From an uncultured Bacteroidota bacterium (lineage in GTDB: Bacteria; Bacteroidota; Bacteroidia; NS11-12g; UBA955): DNA of 18,415 bases. A model generated the notes under the pieces. The model worked only from the letters and a program-made list of their open reading frames with translations, was not told where the DNA came from and did no database searches. Location: positions 1 through 18,415 of the forward strand of contig CAJBKH010000145.1 of NCBI GenBank assembly GCA_903953615.1. The letters are read 5' to 3'. Position 1 is the stretch's first letter. Each line of letters begins with the position of its first letter. The translations under genes were made by a program, and so were the position numbers. Shown in pieces: positions 1 through 5,432 of the stretch.

Positions 1-588
1 AACAGATTGCGATATTTGTGCAATGGTAATTGAAATTACAAACCCTTTCATGCCAAAGAGTTGGGGCATAACTGTTAAATAGAAATAGGCATAACCTGAA
101 TAAAGTAAAACTTGCAAAACGCTATTTAAACCGATGAGTCCTGCAATATACTCTCTATTACCTCCAGCCAATTCATTCCAAACAATCACCATGGCAATAC
201 ACGGTGCTATGCCAATTAGTATGAGTCCTGTAAAATAATGGGGATAATCTTGCAGGAAGAAATAGGCCAATAAAAACATAAAAAAAGGCGCAATTATCCA
301 AGTAATAACGATAGACATCAACACCAATTTGAAGTTCTTAAAAATTTGAGGAATTTTCTCATAGCGAACCTTGGCCAATGGTGGGTACATCATTAAAATT
401 AAGCCTATGGCAATTGGGATATTAGTGGTTCCACTCGACAAACCATCAATAAAGCCGGAAGTAGAAGGAATAAAATAACCGATGCCCACGCCAATTAACA
501 TGGCTGAAAAAATCCATACTGTTAAGTATCTATCCAAAAATCCTAACCTTTTGCGCTCAATTGTTGGCACATTATTTATTTCTGCCAT
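1..588 (-). CDS. acr3: ACR3-family arsenite efflux permease (partial, C-terminal part missing)
   Basis: This is an inner-membrane carrier expected to export arsenite. I translated the open frame by hand: 196 residues from ATG at 588 with no stop before the window edge, so the 3' part lies outside. Visible are a short cytoplasmic N-terminus, then strongly hydrophobic segments at about 24-42, 56-70, 88-112, 119-138 and 148-172. The ACR3 signature is present as GIAPCIAMVIVWNELAGGNREY, holding the conserved Cys130 of the fourth membrane segment that takes part in As(III) translocation in this family. The family is usually 340-400 residues, so about half is seen. The start codon lies 3 bp after the stop of the DUF6428 gene, so the two are probably co-transcribed and translationally coupled, under ArsR control. 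Confidence is high for family and moderate for substrate range. Confidence 0.93.
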   Translation of the reverse strand, partial: MAEINNVPTIERKRLGFLDRYLTVWIFSAMLIGVGIGYFIPSTSGFIDGLSSGTTNIPIAIGLILMMYPPLAKVRYEKIPQIFKNFKLVLMSIVITWIIAPFFMFLLAYFFLQDYPHYFTGLILIGIAPCIAMVIVWNELAGGNREYIAGLIGLNSVLQVLLYSGYAYFYLTVMPQLFGMKGFVISITIAQISQSV

Positions 589-591
589 AAA

Positions 592-1062
592 CTAACAACA
601 GCCTCCTCCTGGCGTGCAGCAATTTGCCTCTGGGGTTAATTCAACTAATTTAATTTTGCGCTTTTCAGCTGGTATCCCACAACTATCAGAAGCCAAACAA
701 TCGGTTTGTTTATTCGTTAAAACAAAATCTTGTCCATTAAAACGTATACCATATTTACCAATGGTATCCGCTTGGTATTCTACCTCAACCTCTAAGTCTT
801 CGATACCCAAAACCTTTTCAGAAAGCGCAATAATATTCAGCAATTTTTGTGGCTTCAAGCGGTGGTCTGTATCATTGGCATTCCACAATTGAAAATTGGC
901 TACCTTTTCGTCTCTAACGGTGCCACCACAATCGATAAAATGTTTCGTAATAACACCTACTTCGGTGACATGAAAATGATCAGGTACTTTTGTGCCATTT
1001 TCAAGTATAAAATTAACAGCTTCTGCTGTTGCTAAGGTTGATTTGATTTCAGAAAGTTTCAT
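592..1062 (-). CDS. DUF6428-like protein of arsenic operon, Cys-rich tail
   Basis: This is a 156-residue soluble protein without signal peptide or membrane segment. The N-terminal part (MKLSEIKSTL, then VPDHFHVTEVGVITKHFIDCGGT at about 26-48) matches what I know as the DUF6428 family, which sits between arsR and acr3 in many Bacteroidota ars loci and has no established function. Cysteines cluster late: C122, C128, C148-C149 and C155-C156, the last two pairs forming the terminal CCTPGGGCC. Such vicinal thiol pairs suit binding of trivalent arsenic or another soft metal, but that is inference. The gene begins 28 bp after arsR and ends 3 bp before acr3, so it is the middle gene of the operon. 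No arsC-type reductase lies between them, unlike many related loci. The start is ATG. Confidence 0.8.
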   Translation of the reverse strand: MKLSEIKSTLATAEAVNFILENGTKVPDHFHVTEVGVITKHFIDCGGTVRDEKVANFQLWNANDTDHRLKPQKLLNIIALSEKVLGIEDLEVEVEYQADTIGKYGIRFNGQDFVLTNKQTDCLASDSCGIPAEKRKIKLVELTPEANCCTPGGGCC

Positions 1063-1090
1063 ATAATTATTTATTTAAAGTTTAATTGGA

Positions 1091-1429
1091 TTAGCAGCAT
1101 TCTGCCTTTGATTTTTGTTGACTGATTTTATTGGACAATAGTCCAAAATAGGATTGTATATTGGCTATCGCTTTTTCTTCTAAACAATAACAAATAGCAT
1201 TGCCTTCAATGCTGCCTTTGATGATGCCCGCATTTTTCAATTCCTTCAAATGCTGAGAAACCGTTGGCTGAGCCAAAGGCAATTCATTAACAATATCGCT
1301 GCAGATACAGCCTTCTGTTTTTAACAAAAACTCAATAATGGCAATACGTGCAGGGTGGGCCATGGCCTTCAATTGATTGGCCAATTCGTTTTGTTTTTTT
1401 GTGAAATGATCTGTTTTAGAGGCGCCCAT
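1091..1429 (-). CDS. arsR: ArsR-family metalloregulatory repressor
   Basis: This is a cytoplasmic winged-helix repressor of the ArsR/SmtB family, expected to leave its operator when As(III) binds. From the ATG at 1429 it has 112 residues. The helix-turn-helix reads LPLAQPTVSQHLKELKNAGII (about 50-70). The CxC pair C41-C43 in GCICSDIV lies in the sensor helix, equivalent to the ELCVCDL site of classical ArsR. Further thiols are C80/C82 in the wing and the terminal C111-C112. A longer reading frame starts at a TTG (1450), but that codon lies inside the palindromic operator candidate and its extra residues look unlike protein of this family, so the ATG is preferred. It is the first gene of the ars operon and likely autoregulated. 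Confidence 0.92.
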   Translation of the reverse strand: MGASKTDHFTKKQNELANQLKAMAHPARIAIIEFLLKTEGCICSDIVNELPLAQPTVSQHLKELKNAGIIKGSIEGNAICYCLEEKAIANIQSYFGLLSNKISQQKSKAECC

Positions 1430-1441
1430 AGTTGTATTTGT

Positions 1442-1464
1442 ATATTGCAATATTACGATATTAA
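1442..1464 (-). promoter_or_regulatory. Candidate ArsR operator overlapping the ars promoter
   Basis: A perfect 12-bp palindrome ATATTGCAATAT (1442-1453) is followed at once by ATTACGATATTAA, giving a second ATAT...ATAT spacing. It lies 13 bp upstream of the arsR ATG. On the minus strand TAATATTG (1455-1448) is one mismatch from the TAnnTTTG -7 element, so a repressor bound here would block RNA polymerase. Its role is inferred from position and symmetry. Confidence 0.5.
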
Positions 1465-1525
1465 TTTAAAATAAAAAATAATATTTACTTAGAACAATTC
1501 CGAATTGCTACGCATTGAATAATCA

Positions 1526-1556
1526 TTCGTATTCTTCTTTAACTTTATTATCTTCG
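1526..1556 (+). promoter_or_regulatory. Possible promoter of the tRNA-Arg gene
   Basis: TATCTTCG at 1549-1556 is one mismatch from the Bacteroidota -7 consensus TAnnTTTG. TTCG at 1526-1529 stands 19 bp upstream, the spacing expected for the -33 TTTG element. If it is used, transcription would start near 1563 and the tRNA precursor would carry a leader of about 50 nt containing the duplicated anticodon-arm sequence. The evidence is motif and spacing only. Confidence 0.35.
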
Positions 1557-1586
1557 CAGCTGCTTACTGGATCCTTCAGATAGATG

Positions 1587-1604
1587 GAATAGATGTTTCC
1601 TAAA
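1587..1604 (+). repeat. Partial copy of the tRNA-Arg anticodon arm (direct repeat)
   Basis: GAATAGATGTTTCCTAAA at 1587-1604 is identical to 1638-1655 of the tRNA-Arg gene, 51 bp downstream. That stretch covers the 3' side of the D stem, the 5' anticodon strand, the whole CCT anticodon loop and the first base of the 3' strand. Weaker likeness continues upstream (TTCA and GATA also appear before it), but downstream the sequence GTATC does not complete the anticodon stem, so this copy cannot fold as a tRNA. It may be a decayed duplicate, an old attachment-site scar or a leader element. Confidence 0.7.
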
Positions 1605-1616
1605 GTATCAAAAAAT

Positions 1617-1688
1617 GGTCTCGTAGTTCAACGGATAGAATAGATGTTTCCTAAACATTTGATAGCAGTTCGATTCTGCTCGAGACTA
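1617..1688 (+). tRNA. tRNA-Arg, anticodon CCT
   Basis: A complete cloverleaf can be drawn by hand. The acceptor stem is 1617-1623 with 1681-1687 (six Watson-Crick pairs and one G-T). The D stem is 1626-1629/1638-1641. The anticodon stem is 1643-1647/1655-1659 with the seven-base loop TTCCTAA, placing CCT at 1650-1652. There is a four-base variable loop. The T stem is 1664-1668/1676-1680 with loop TTCGATT. The discriminator is A1688. The 3' CCA is not encoded, as is common in this phylum. It reads AGG codons. It stands alone, divergent from arsR, and a strong hairpin begins at the discriminator base. Confidence 0.95.
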
Positions 1689-1737
1689 CAACAAAAACTC
1701 AAATCCCGCCTAAAGCGGGATTTTTAGTTTTTGTTGT
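1688..1737 (+). terminator. Composite intrinsic terminator of the tRNA-Arg gene
   Basis: Two nested perfect stems are present. The inner one is AAATCCCGC (1701-1709) with GCGGGATTT (1715-1723), loop CTAAA, followed by a T tract. The outer one is ACAACAAAAACT (1688-1699) with AGTTTTTGTTGT (1726-1737). Together they give 21 paired positions separated by a small internal bulge. The outer stem starts at the tRNA discriminator base, so it could also guide 3' processing. By symmetry it may work from both strands. Confidence 0.85.
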
Positions 1738-1739
1738 CC

Positions 1740-1776
1740 TGTGGCGTGTCCGCAGCTTTGTGCGGACTCTGCCACA
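1740..1776. repeat. GC-rich palindromic element, REP-like candidate
   Basis: An imperfect palindrome is made of TGTGGC (1740-1745) with GCCACA (1771-1776) and GTCCGCA (1748-1754) with TGCGGAC (1761-1767). It has a GT/TCT internal loop and apical loop GCTTTG. It is much richer in G+C than its surroundings, has no T tract, and follows immediately after a complete terminator. That makes a second terminator unlikely and a dispersed palindromic repeat plausible. Only one copy occurs in this window. Confidence 0.5.
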
Positions 1777-1865
1777 AGATAGACTTCTTCCTTAAACTAC
1801 TTAAACATGATTTCTTAAATAAATTTAATGTAACAAAAGTAACTGTCAGTAGTTATCTTCATTAA

Positions 1866-1873
1866 TATCTTTG
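1866..1873 (+). promoter_or_regulatory. -7 promoter element for the rhodanese gene
   Basis: TATCTTTG is a perfect match to the Bacteroidota -7 motif TAnnTTTG, 20 bp before the TTG start codon at 1894. No convincing -33 TTTG is seen at 19-21 bp upstream. The preceding stretch 1777-1865 is AT-rich and holds nothing else I recognise. Confidence 0.5.
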
Positions 1874-1893
1874 TTGTCATAAATAATATCATT

Positions 1894-2292
1894 TTGAAAA
1901 AAACAACAATCACCCTTATAATATTTGCATTCATCGTTTCGAGCTTTCTATTAGCTCAAAATACATCCAATGCTTTTAAAATGGTCGCAAAGGTTTTTGC
2001 AGAAAAAATTAAAACCCTTCCCAATGCACCGCTATTAGACATTCGCACACCGGCTGAATTTAATGATGGTCATATCGAAAAGGCCATTAACTGCGATTGG
2101 TATGCTACTACTTTTGAATCACAAGTTTTACTATTAGACAAATCTAAACCCGTTTTTATCTATTGTCATAGTGGCGGTAGAAGCGCTGCTGCGGTTGCAA
2201 AAATGAATACCTTAGGATTCAAAGAAATTTATGAATTAGCGGGTGGTATAAGCAGTTGGAAAATGGCTGGCTTAGCGGTTACAAAAAAATAA
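1894..2292 (+). CDS. Secreted single-domain rhodanese-like protein
   Basis: This is a 132-residue protein with a clear signal peptide (KK followed by a hydrophobic core to about residue 21, ending SSFLLAQ), so it acts in the periplasm or outside the cell. Residues 35-132 form one rhodanese domain: LLDIRTPAEFNDGHI (47-61), the active-site loop CHSGGRS with Cys91, and the closing LAGGISSWKMAGL. The six-residue loop after the cysteine suits sulfur transfer or a related thiol function; the partner is unknown. The start is TTG. The next in-frame ATG (codon 30) would remove the signal peptide, so TTG is preferred. It is followed 65 bp later by apbE on the same strand, which has its own promoter motif. 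Confidence 0.88.
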   Translation: MKKTTITLIIFAFIVSSFLLAQNTSNAFKMVAKVFAEKIKTLPNAPLLDIRTPAEFNDGHIEKAINCDWYATTFESQVLLLDKSKPVFIYCHSGGRSAAAVAKMNTLGFKEIYELAGGISSWKMAGLAVTKK

Positions 2293-2340
2293 AGGAACTC
2301 CACCTTTCTGAATGAACTATTTTTTGGATTGCGTTTACCT

Positions 2341-2348
2341 TAAATTTG
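2341..2348 (+). promoter_or_regulatory. -7 promoter element for apbE
   Basis: TAAATTTG matches TAnnTTTG exactly and ends 9 bp before the apbE ATG at 2358. It overlaps the TTG (2346-2348) that would open a longer reading frame, which argues that the ATG is the true start and that the mRNA leader is only a few bases long. Confidence 0.55.
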
Positions 2349-2357
2349 CGCTTCATC

Positions 2358-3380
2358 ATGTTGCCCTTTCGGTTAATAGCTCATCTTTTATTAAGCACAT
2401 TCATACTCTACTCGCCTAGTTTATTGGGCCAAGACAGCACCGTTCGTATCGAGGGCTACACACAAGGCACCACCTATCATATTACTTATATCGATACACT
2501 GGAGCGCGACTTTCAACCTGAAATAGAAACCATCCTACATAATTTTGATTTATCGGTTTCAACCTACAACCCCAATTCAATTATTTCAAAAATTAATAAT
2601 AATGTTCCCAATGTTATCGTTGACCAATACTTTACTATGTGTTTTAACAAGGCCAAAGAAGTATGGAAAAATACAGATGGTGCTTTCGACCCAACCATAT
2701 TTCCATTGGTCAATCTTTGGGGCTTCGGACCATTAAGCAATAAAAGCCTAGACACATCAAAAATTGATAGTATTAAGAAATTTGTTGGCTTTCAGTTAAT
2801 CGATTTAAAAGATGGCAAAATCATCAAAAAAGACAAACGGGTACGCTTAGACTTTAATGCGTTTGCACAAGGTTATTCTGTCGATGTAATTGCCGCATTT
2901 TTGAGGTCGCGAAATGTGCAAGCTTATGTGGTCGAAATCGGTGGCGAAGTAGCTGCCCATGGTCAAAAACCAAGTGGTGAATTCTGGAAAATTGGCATCG
3001 AAAAGCCCATTGATAACCACGACTCAACAAATCCAATTCGGGCCATCGCCACGCTCGATAACATGGCCTTAGCCACCTCTGGCAATTATAGAAAATTCTT
3101 TATTGAAAATGGTGAACGGTATGCCCACCACATCGACCCCAAAACAGGTTATCCGGCAAAAAACAATTTGTTGAGCGCCTCTGTTTTTGCCAAAGATTGC
3201 ATTTCATCTGATGCGTATGCGACTGGTATATTGGTTATGGGTTTAGATATGGCCATTGCATTTTTAATGCTTCACCCAGAGTTACAAGCCTATCTAATTT
3301 ATGCTGATAATGGCTCTAAAGATGGGTTCAAAGTATATGAAACCCCCTTGATTAACGCCTTGATAACGGAAATAAAATAA
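2358..3380 (+). CDS. apbE: FAD:protein FMN transferase (ApbE)
   Basis: ApbE moves the FMN part of FAD onto a threonine or serine of extracytoplasmic target proteins, using Mg2+. The 340-residue protein has an N-terminal signal peptide (hydrophobic core about 5-23, ending LLGQ) without a lipobox cysteine, so it is probably soluble in the periplasm rather than a lipoprotein. Family blocks appear in order: YTQGTTYHITY (34-44), GAFDPTIFPLVNLWGFG (108-124), LDFNAFAQGYSVD (164-176, the family's D-x-GG-x-AKGYA block, with the glycine pair replaced by NA), VEIGGEV (192-198), TSGNYRKFF (240-248), HHIDPKTGYPA (257-267) and SSDAYATG (283-290), the last containing a metal-binding Asp. Length is typical. 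It is convergent with the DUF2271 gene 2 bp away, a plausible substrate. Confidence 0.95.
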   Translation: MLPFRLIAHLLLSTFILYSPSLLGQDSTVRIEGYTQGTTYHITYIDTLERDFQPEIETILHNFDLSVSTYNPNSIISKINNNVPNVIVDQYFTMCFNKAKEVWKNTDGAFDPTIFPLVNLWGFGPLSNKSLDTSKIDSIKKFVGFQLIDLKDGKIIKKDKRVRLDFNAFAQGYSVDVIAAFLRSRNVQAYVVEIGGEVAAHGQKPSGEFWKIGIEKPIDNHDSTNPIRAIATLDNMALATSGNYRKFFIENGERYAHHIDPKTGYPAKNNLLSASVFAKDCISSDAYATGILVMGLDMAIAFLMLHPELQAYLIYADNGSKDGFKVYETPLINALITEIK

Positions 3381-3382
3381 TG

Positions 3383-4189
3383 CTATTTTAACAAAGCAAT
3401 TTTAAAATTCGAAACTTGTTCTCCATTTAAAATTTGTATGGTATACATGCCATTTTCGAAAGCCGATAAATCAATGCTCTTTGTTGCAGCAGCATTAGTT
3501 TCCAAGAGTTCTTCATGTACCAATTTGCCTGTTGCATCAAGTACTTTAAGTGTGCCTGATTGGTTATAATCAACATTAAAAATACCTGTGCTTGGGTTGG
3601 GATACACATCAACATTGAAGTCTGTAGCTAAACCATCAACGCTTGCGCTTCCACCTGGTACCCAATCAATTTTAATACTCTTAAAATCGGCATCATCTGC
3701 TGGTGTTTGATGGTCTTCATTCGGACCTTTGGTAAATGTATAAGATCTTAGAGTTGTTGATGTGGTTCCATGGTTCCAGGTTTCTTGCAATGTTACCTTA
3801 TAAGAACCATCCGCAACAGTTGCGCCATTGGCTGTGCCATTTACATCTTTTCCATCCCAGGTAAAACTTTTAATTGTAAAACCACTCAAGGTTGCACCGG
3901 TAGTTGCATCCGTTTTATTACAAGCGGCAGACATGCAGTTAAAGGCCGTGCCTCCTGAATTTACTGCCCAATCAGGCAAATGATCGGAAGTGCTGTTACC
4001 TGCATATCTCAATTTTGTTTTTACAAAACCCCCTGTACTTGTTTGAATCCATGCTGCTAAAACATTCTTTGTGCCTTGGTAACATGGTGAATGGGCTACA
4101 GGTATAAAGGTTACCGTTAGAACACCTACAGTTTGAGCAGATAGATTCAAGGTCAATAGGATCAACAGAGAAAAGAAAAAACGTTTCAT
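3383..4189 (-). CDS. T9SS-exported DUF2271-like protein with flavinylation-like motif
   Basis: This is a 268-residue exported protein. Residues 1-18 are a signal peptide (MKRFFFSLLILLTLNLSA). Residues 20-172 resemble DUF2271: VLAAWIQTSTGGFVKT (43-58), a Cys-containing stretch (C36, C85, C90), and FTWDGKDVNG...VADGSYKVTLQETWNHG (109-141). Residues 94-103 read DATTGATLSG, close to the [S/T]GAT-x-[S/T] site where ApbE attaches FMN in NqrC/RnfG-type proteins; T100 would be the acceptor. Residues 196-268 form a type A T9SS sorting domain (VDVYPNPSTGIFNV ... GMYTIQILNGEQVSNFKIALLK), so the protein is probably released or anchored at the cell surface. ATG at 4189 is chosen over a TTG three bases earlier. 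Flavinylation is inferred; the sorting domain is certain. Confidence 0.82.
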   Translation of the reverse strand: MKRFFFSLLILLTLNLSAQTVGVLTVTFIPVAHSPCYQGTKNVLAAWIQTSTGGFVKTKLRYAGNSTSDHLPDWAVNSGGTAFNCMSAACNKTDATTGATLSGFTIKSFTWDGKDVNGTANGATVADGSYKVTLQETWNHGTTSTTLRSYTFTKGPNEDHQTPADDADFKSIKIDWVPGGSASVDGLATDFNVDVYPNPSTGIFNVDYNQSGTLKVLDATGKLVHEELLETNAAATKSIDLSAFENGMYTIQILNGEQVSNFKIALLK

Positions 4190-4273
4190 CAAGTGAGTGT
4201 AATTTTATTAATAGGGTAAAATAAATGAATATGTTTCAAATCACAAAATAAATAGGCCCAAAGCAGCATTTTT

Positions 4274-4281
4274 TATATTTG
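4274..4281 (+). promoter_or_regulatory. Possible -7 promoter element with long leader for the radical SAM gene
   Basis: TATATTTG matches TAnnTTTG. If it is used, the leader to the ATG at 4419 would be about 130 nt, the longest in the window. A closer alternative is TTCCTTTG at 4389-4396 (one mismatch). Between them, 4331-4380 holds three CATATG hexamers (4331, 4364, 4375) and one TATATG (4350), which may be operator sites or chance in AT-rich DNA. Confidence 0.35.
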
Positions 4282-4418
4282 AAAACGGCAGTTAGCCAAC
4301 TGATAAACTTATTCCTTTTAGGTATCAAATCATATGTTCATAGGTAGATTATATGACCTTACTCATATGAATACCATATGCATCGTTTTTCCTTTGCATT
4401 AAAATTAAAAAAAACACT

Positions 4419-5429
4419 ATGCGTTTAAGGATGACAGCCAATAGGAAATACTTGTATTATCTTAAGCATTTCGCAACACCCAAAAAATTACACAATATTC
4501 TAGAGAACAGAAAGGAATATAAAAACGGCAACACCAACCTCAAAAGCTATCCCTATAAAATAACTTTCGACCCAGGAAATATATGCAACTTGCGCTGTCC
4601 TGGATGCCATACCGGCATCAAACACCCCGAAATGCTGCGACCTGCCTTTATGAAGTTAGACAATTATAAAACAATGTTTGACCAGGTTAAGGACTATGCT
4701 TTAAGTGTTGCCCTTTACAATTGGGGTGAGCCTTTTCTAAACAAACAAATCTTCGATATGATTGACTATACACGCTCCCAAAAAGTTGGCACTACAATCC
4801 ATTCTAACCTCAATCATTTTAATGAAACCATGGCCGATGATATTGTAAAATCGGGCCTTACCCATTTATACCTTTCAATCGATGGTGCAACTCAGGAAGT
4901 GTATTCCCAATACCGTGTAAAAGGACATATTGAGCAAGTCATTCAAAACGTGAAATTACTAGTTGCCGCACGTAAAAAGGCCAAATCTAAATTACCCTTT
5001 ATCACTTGGAAATACCTTGTCTTTCCATTCAATAAACACGAGGTTGAAAAAGCACGTAAAATGGCAAAAGAAATTGGTGTCGATAATTTTGAAGTATTTG
5101 ATGCCGTTATCAAATTAACTGATATTTATGATGAAGCAGAAAATTATAGGAAACAGCCTGAACTTCTTAAAACGCTTACCAAACCCTGTAAAAGTTTGTG
5201 GGCAAGTATCTACTTAGAGCCCAATGGCACAGTGTTCCCATGTTCATTATCCTTCAGAGAAAACGAAGGATTTGGCAACTTGGTTCAATCCGATTTTAAA
5301 TCCGTTTGGAACAATTCAAATTACAGTGCAGCGAGAGGTCTATTTAAAAACCCTAGCAACTTTGAAAACATACCAATGCCTTGCAAAGGTTGTAAGTATT
5401 TCCTAAAATGTACAATGAATTACAACTAG
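4419..5429 (+). CDS. Radical SAM enzyme with SPASM-type C-terminal domain
   Basis: This is a 336-residue cytoplasmic enzyme. The [4Fe-4S]/SAM cluster motif CxxxCxxC is C56-NLR-C60-PG-C63. GEPFLNK (about 102-108) is the SAM-contacting GGE-like turn, and LYLSIDGATQEVYSQYRVKG (about 150-170) is typical of the MoaA/PqqE/SkfB-like group. The C-terminal part has C257, C275 in EPNGTVFPC, then C322-KG-C325-x5-C331, a SPASM-like auxiliary cluster layout. SPASM enzymes usually modify peptides or act on small substrates. No precursor peptide, partner enzyme or export gene is visible beside it, so the substrate is unknown. The long basic, aromatic N-terminus before the first cysteine (residues 1-50) is notable. 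The start is ATG. It is convergent with the PurF-like gene, 3 bp between stops. Confidence 0.88.
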   Translation: MRLRMTANRKYLYYLKHFATPKKLHNILENRKEYKNGNTNLKSYPYKITFDPGNICNLRCPGCHTGIKHPEMLRPAFMKLDNYKTMFDQVKDYALSVALYNWGEPFLNKQIFDMIDYTRSQKVGTTIHSNLNHFNETMADDIVKSGLTHLYLSIDGATQEVYSQYRVKGHIEQVIQNVKLLVAARKKAKSKLPFITWKYLVFPFNKHEVEKARKMAKEIGVDNFEVFDAVIKLTDIYDEAENYRKQPELLKTLTKPCKSLWASIYLEPNGTVFPCSLSFRENEGFGNLVQSDFKSVWNNSNYSAARGLFKNPSNFENIPMPCKGCKYFLKCTMNYN

Positions 5430-5432
5430 TCT

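Noticed and set aside
614..1035. Plus-strand open frames of 62-92 codons opposite the DUF6428 gene
   Set aside because: They lie wholly inside a well-supported minus-strand gene, show no domain and read as low-complexity antisense.
1430..1450. TTG start extending ArsR by seven residues
   Set aside because: The TTG sits inside the palindromic operator and the likely -7 element; ATG at 1429 gives the expected N-terminus.
3398..3409. AATTTTAAAATT palindrome as terminator for apbE
   Set aside because: It is pure A/T, inside the coding end of the DUF2271 gene, and too weak to support termination.
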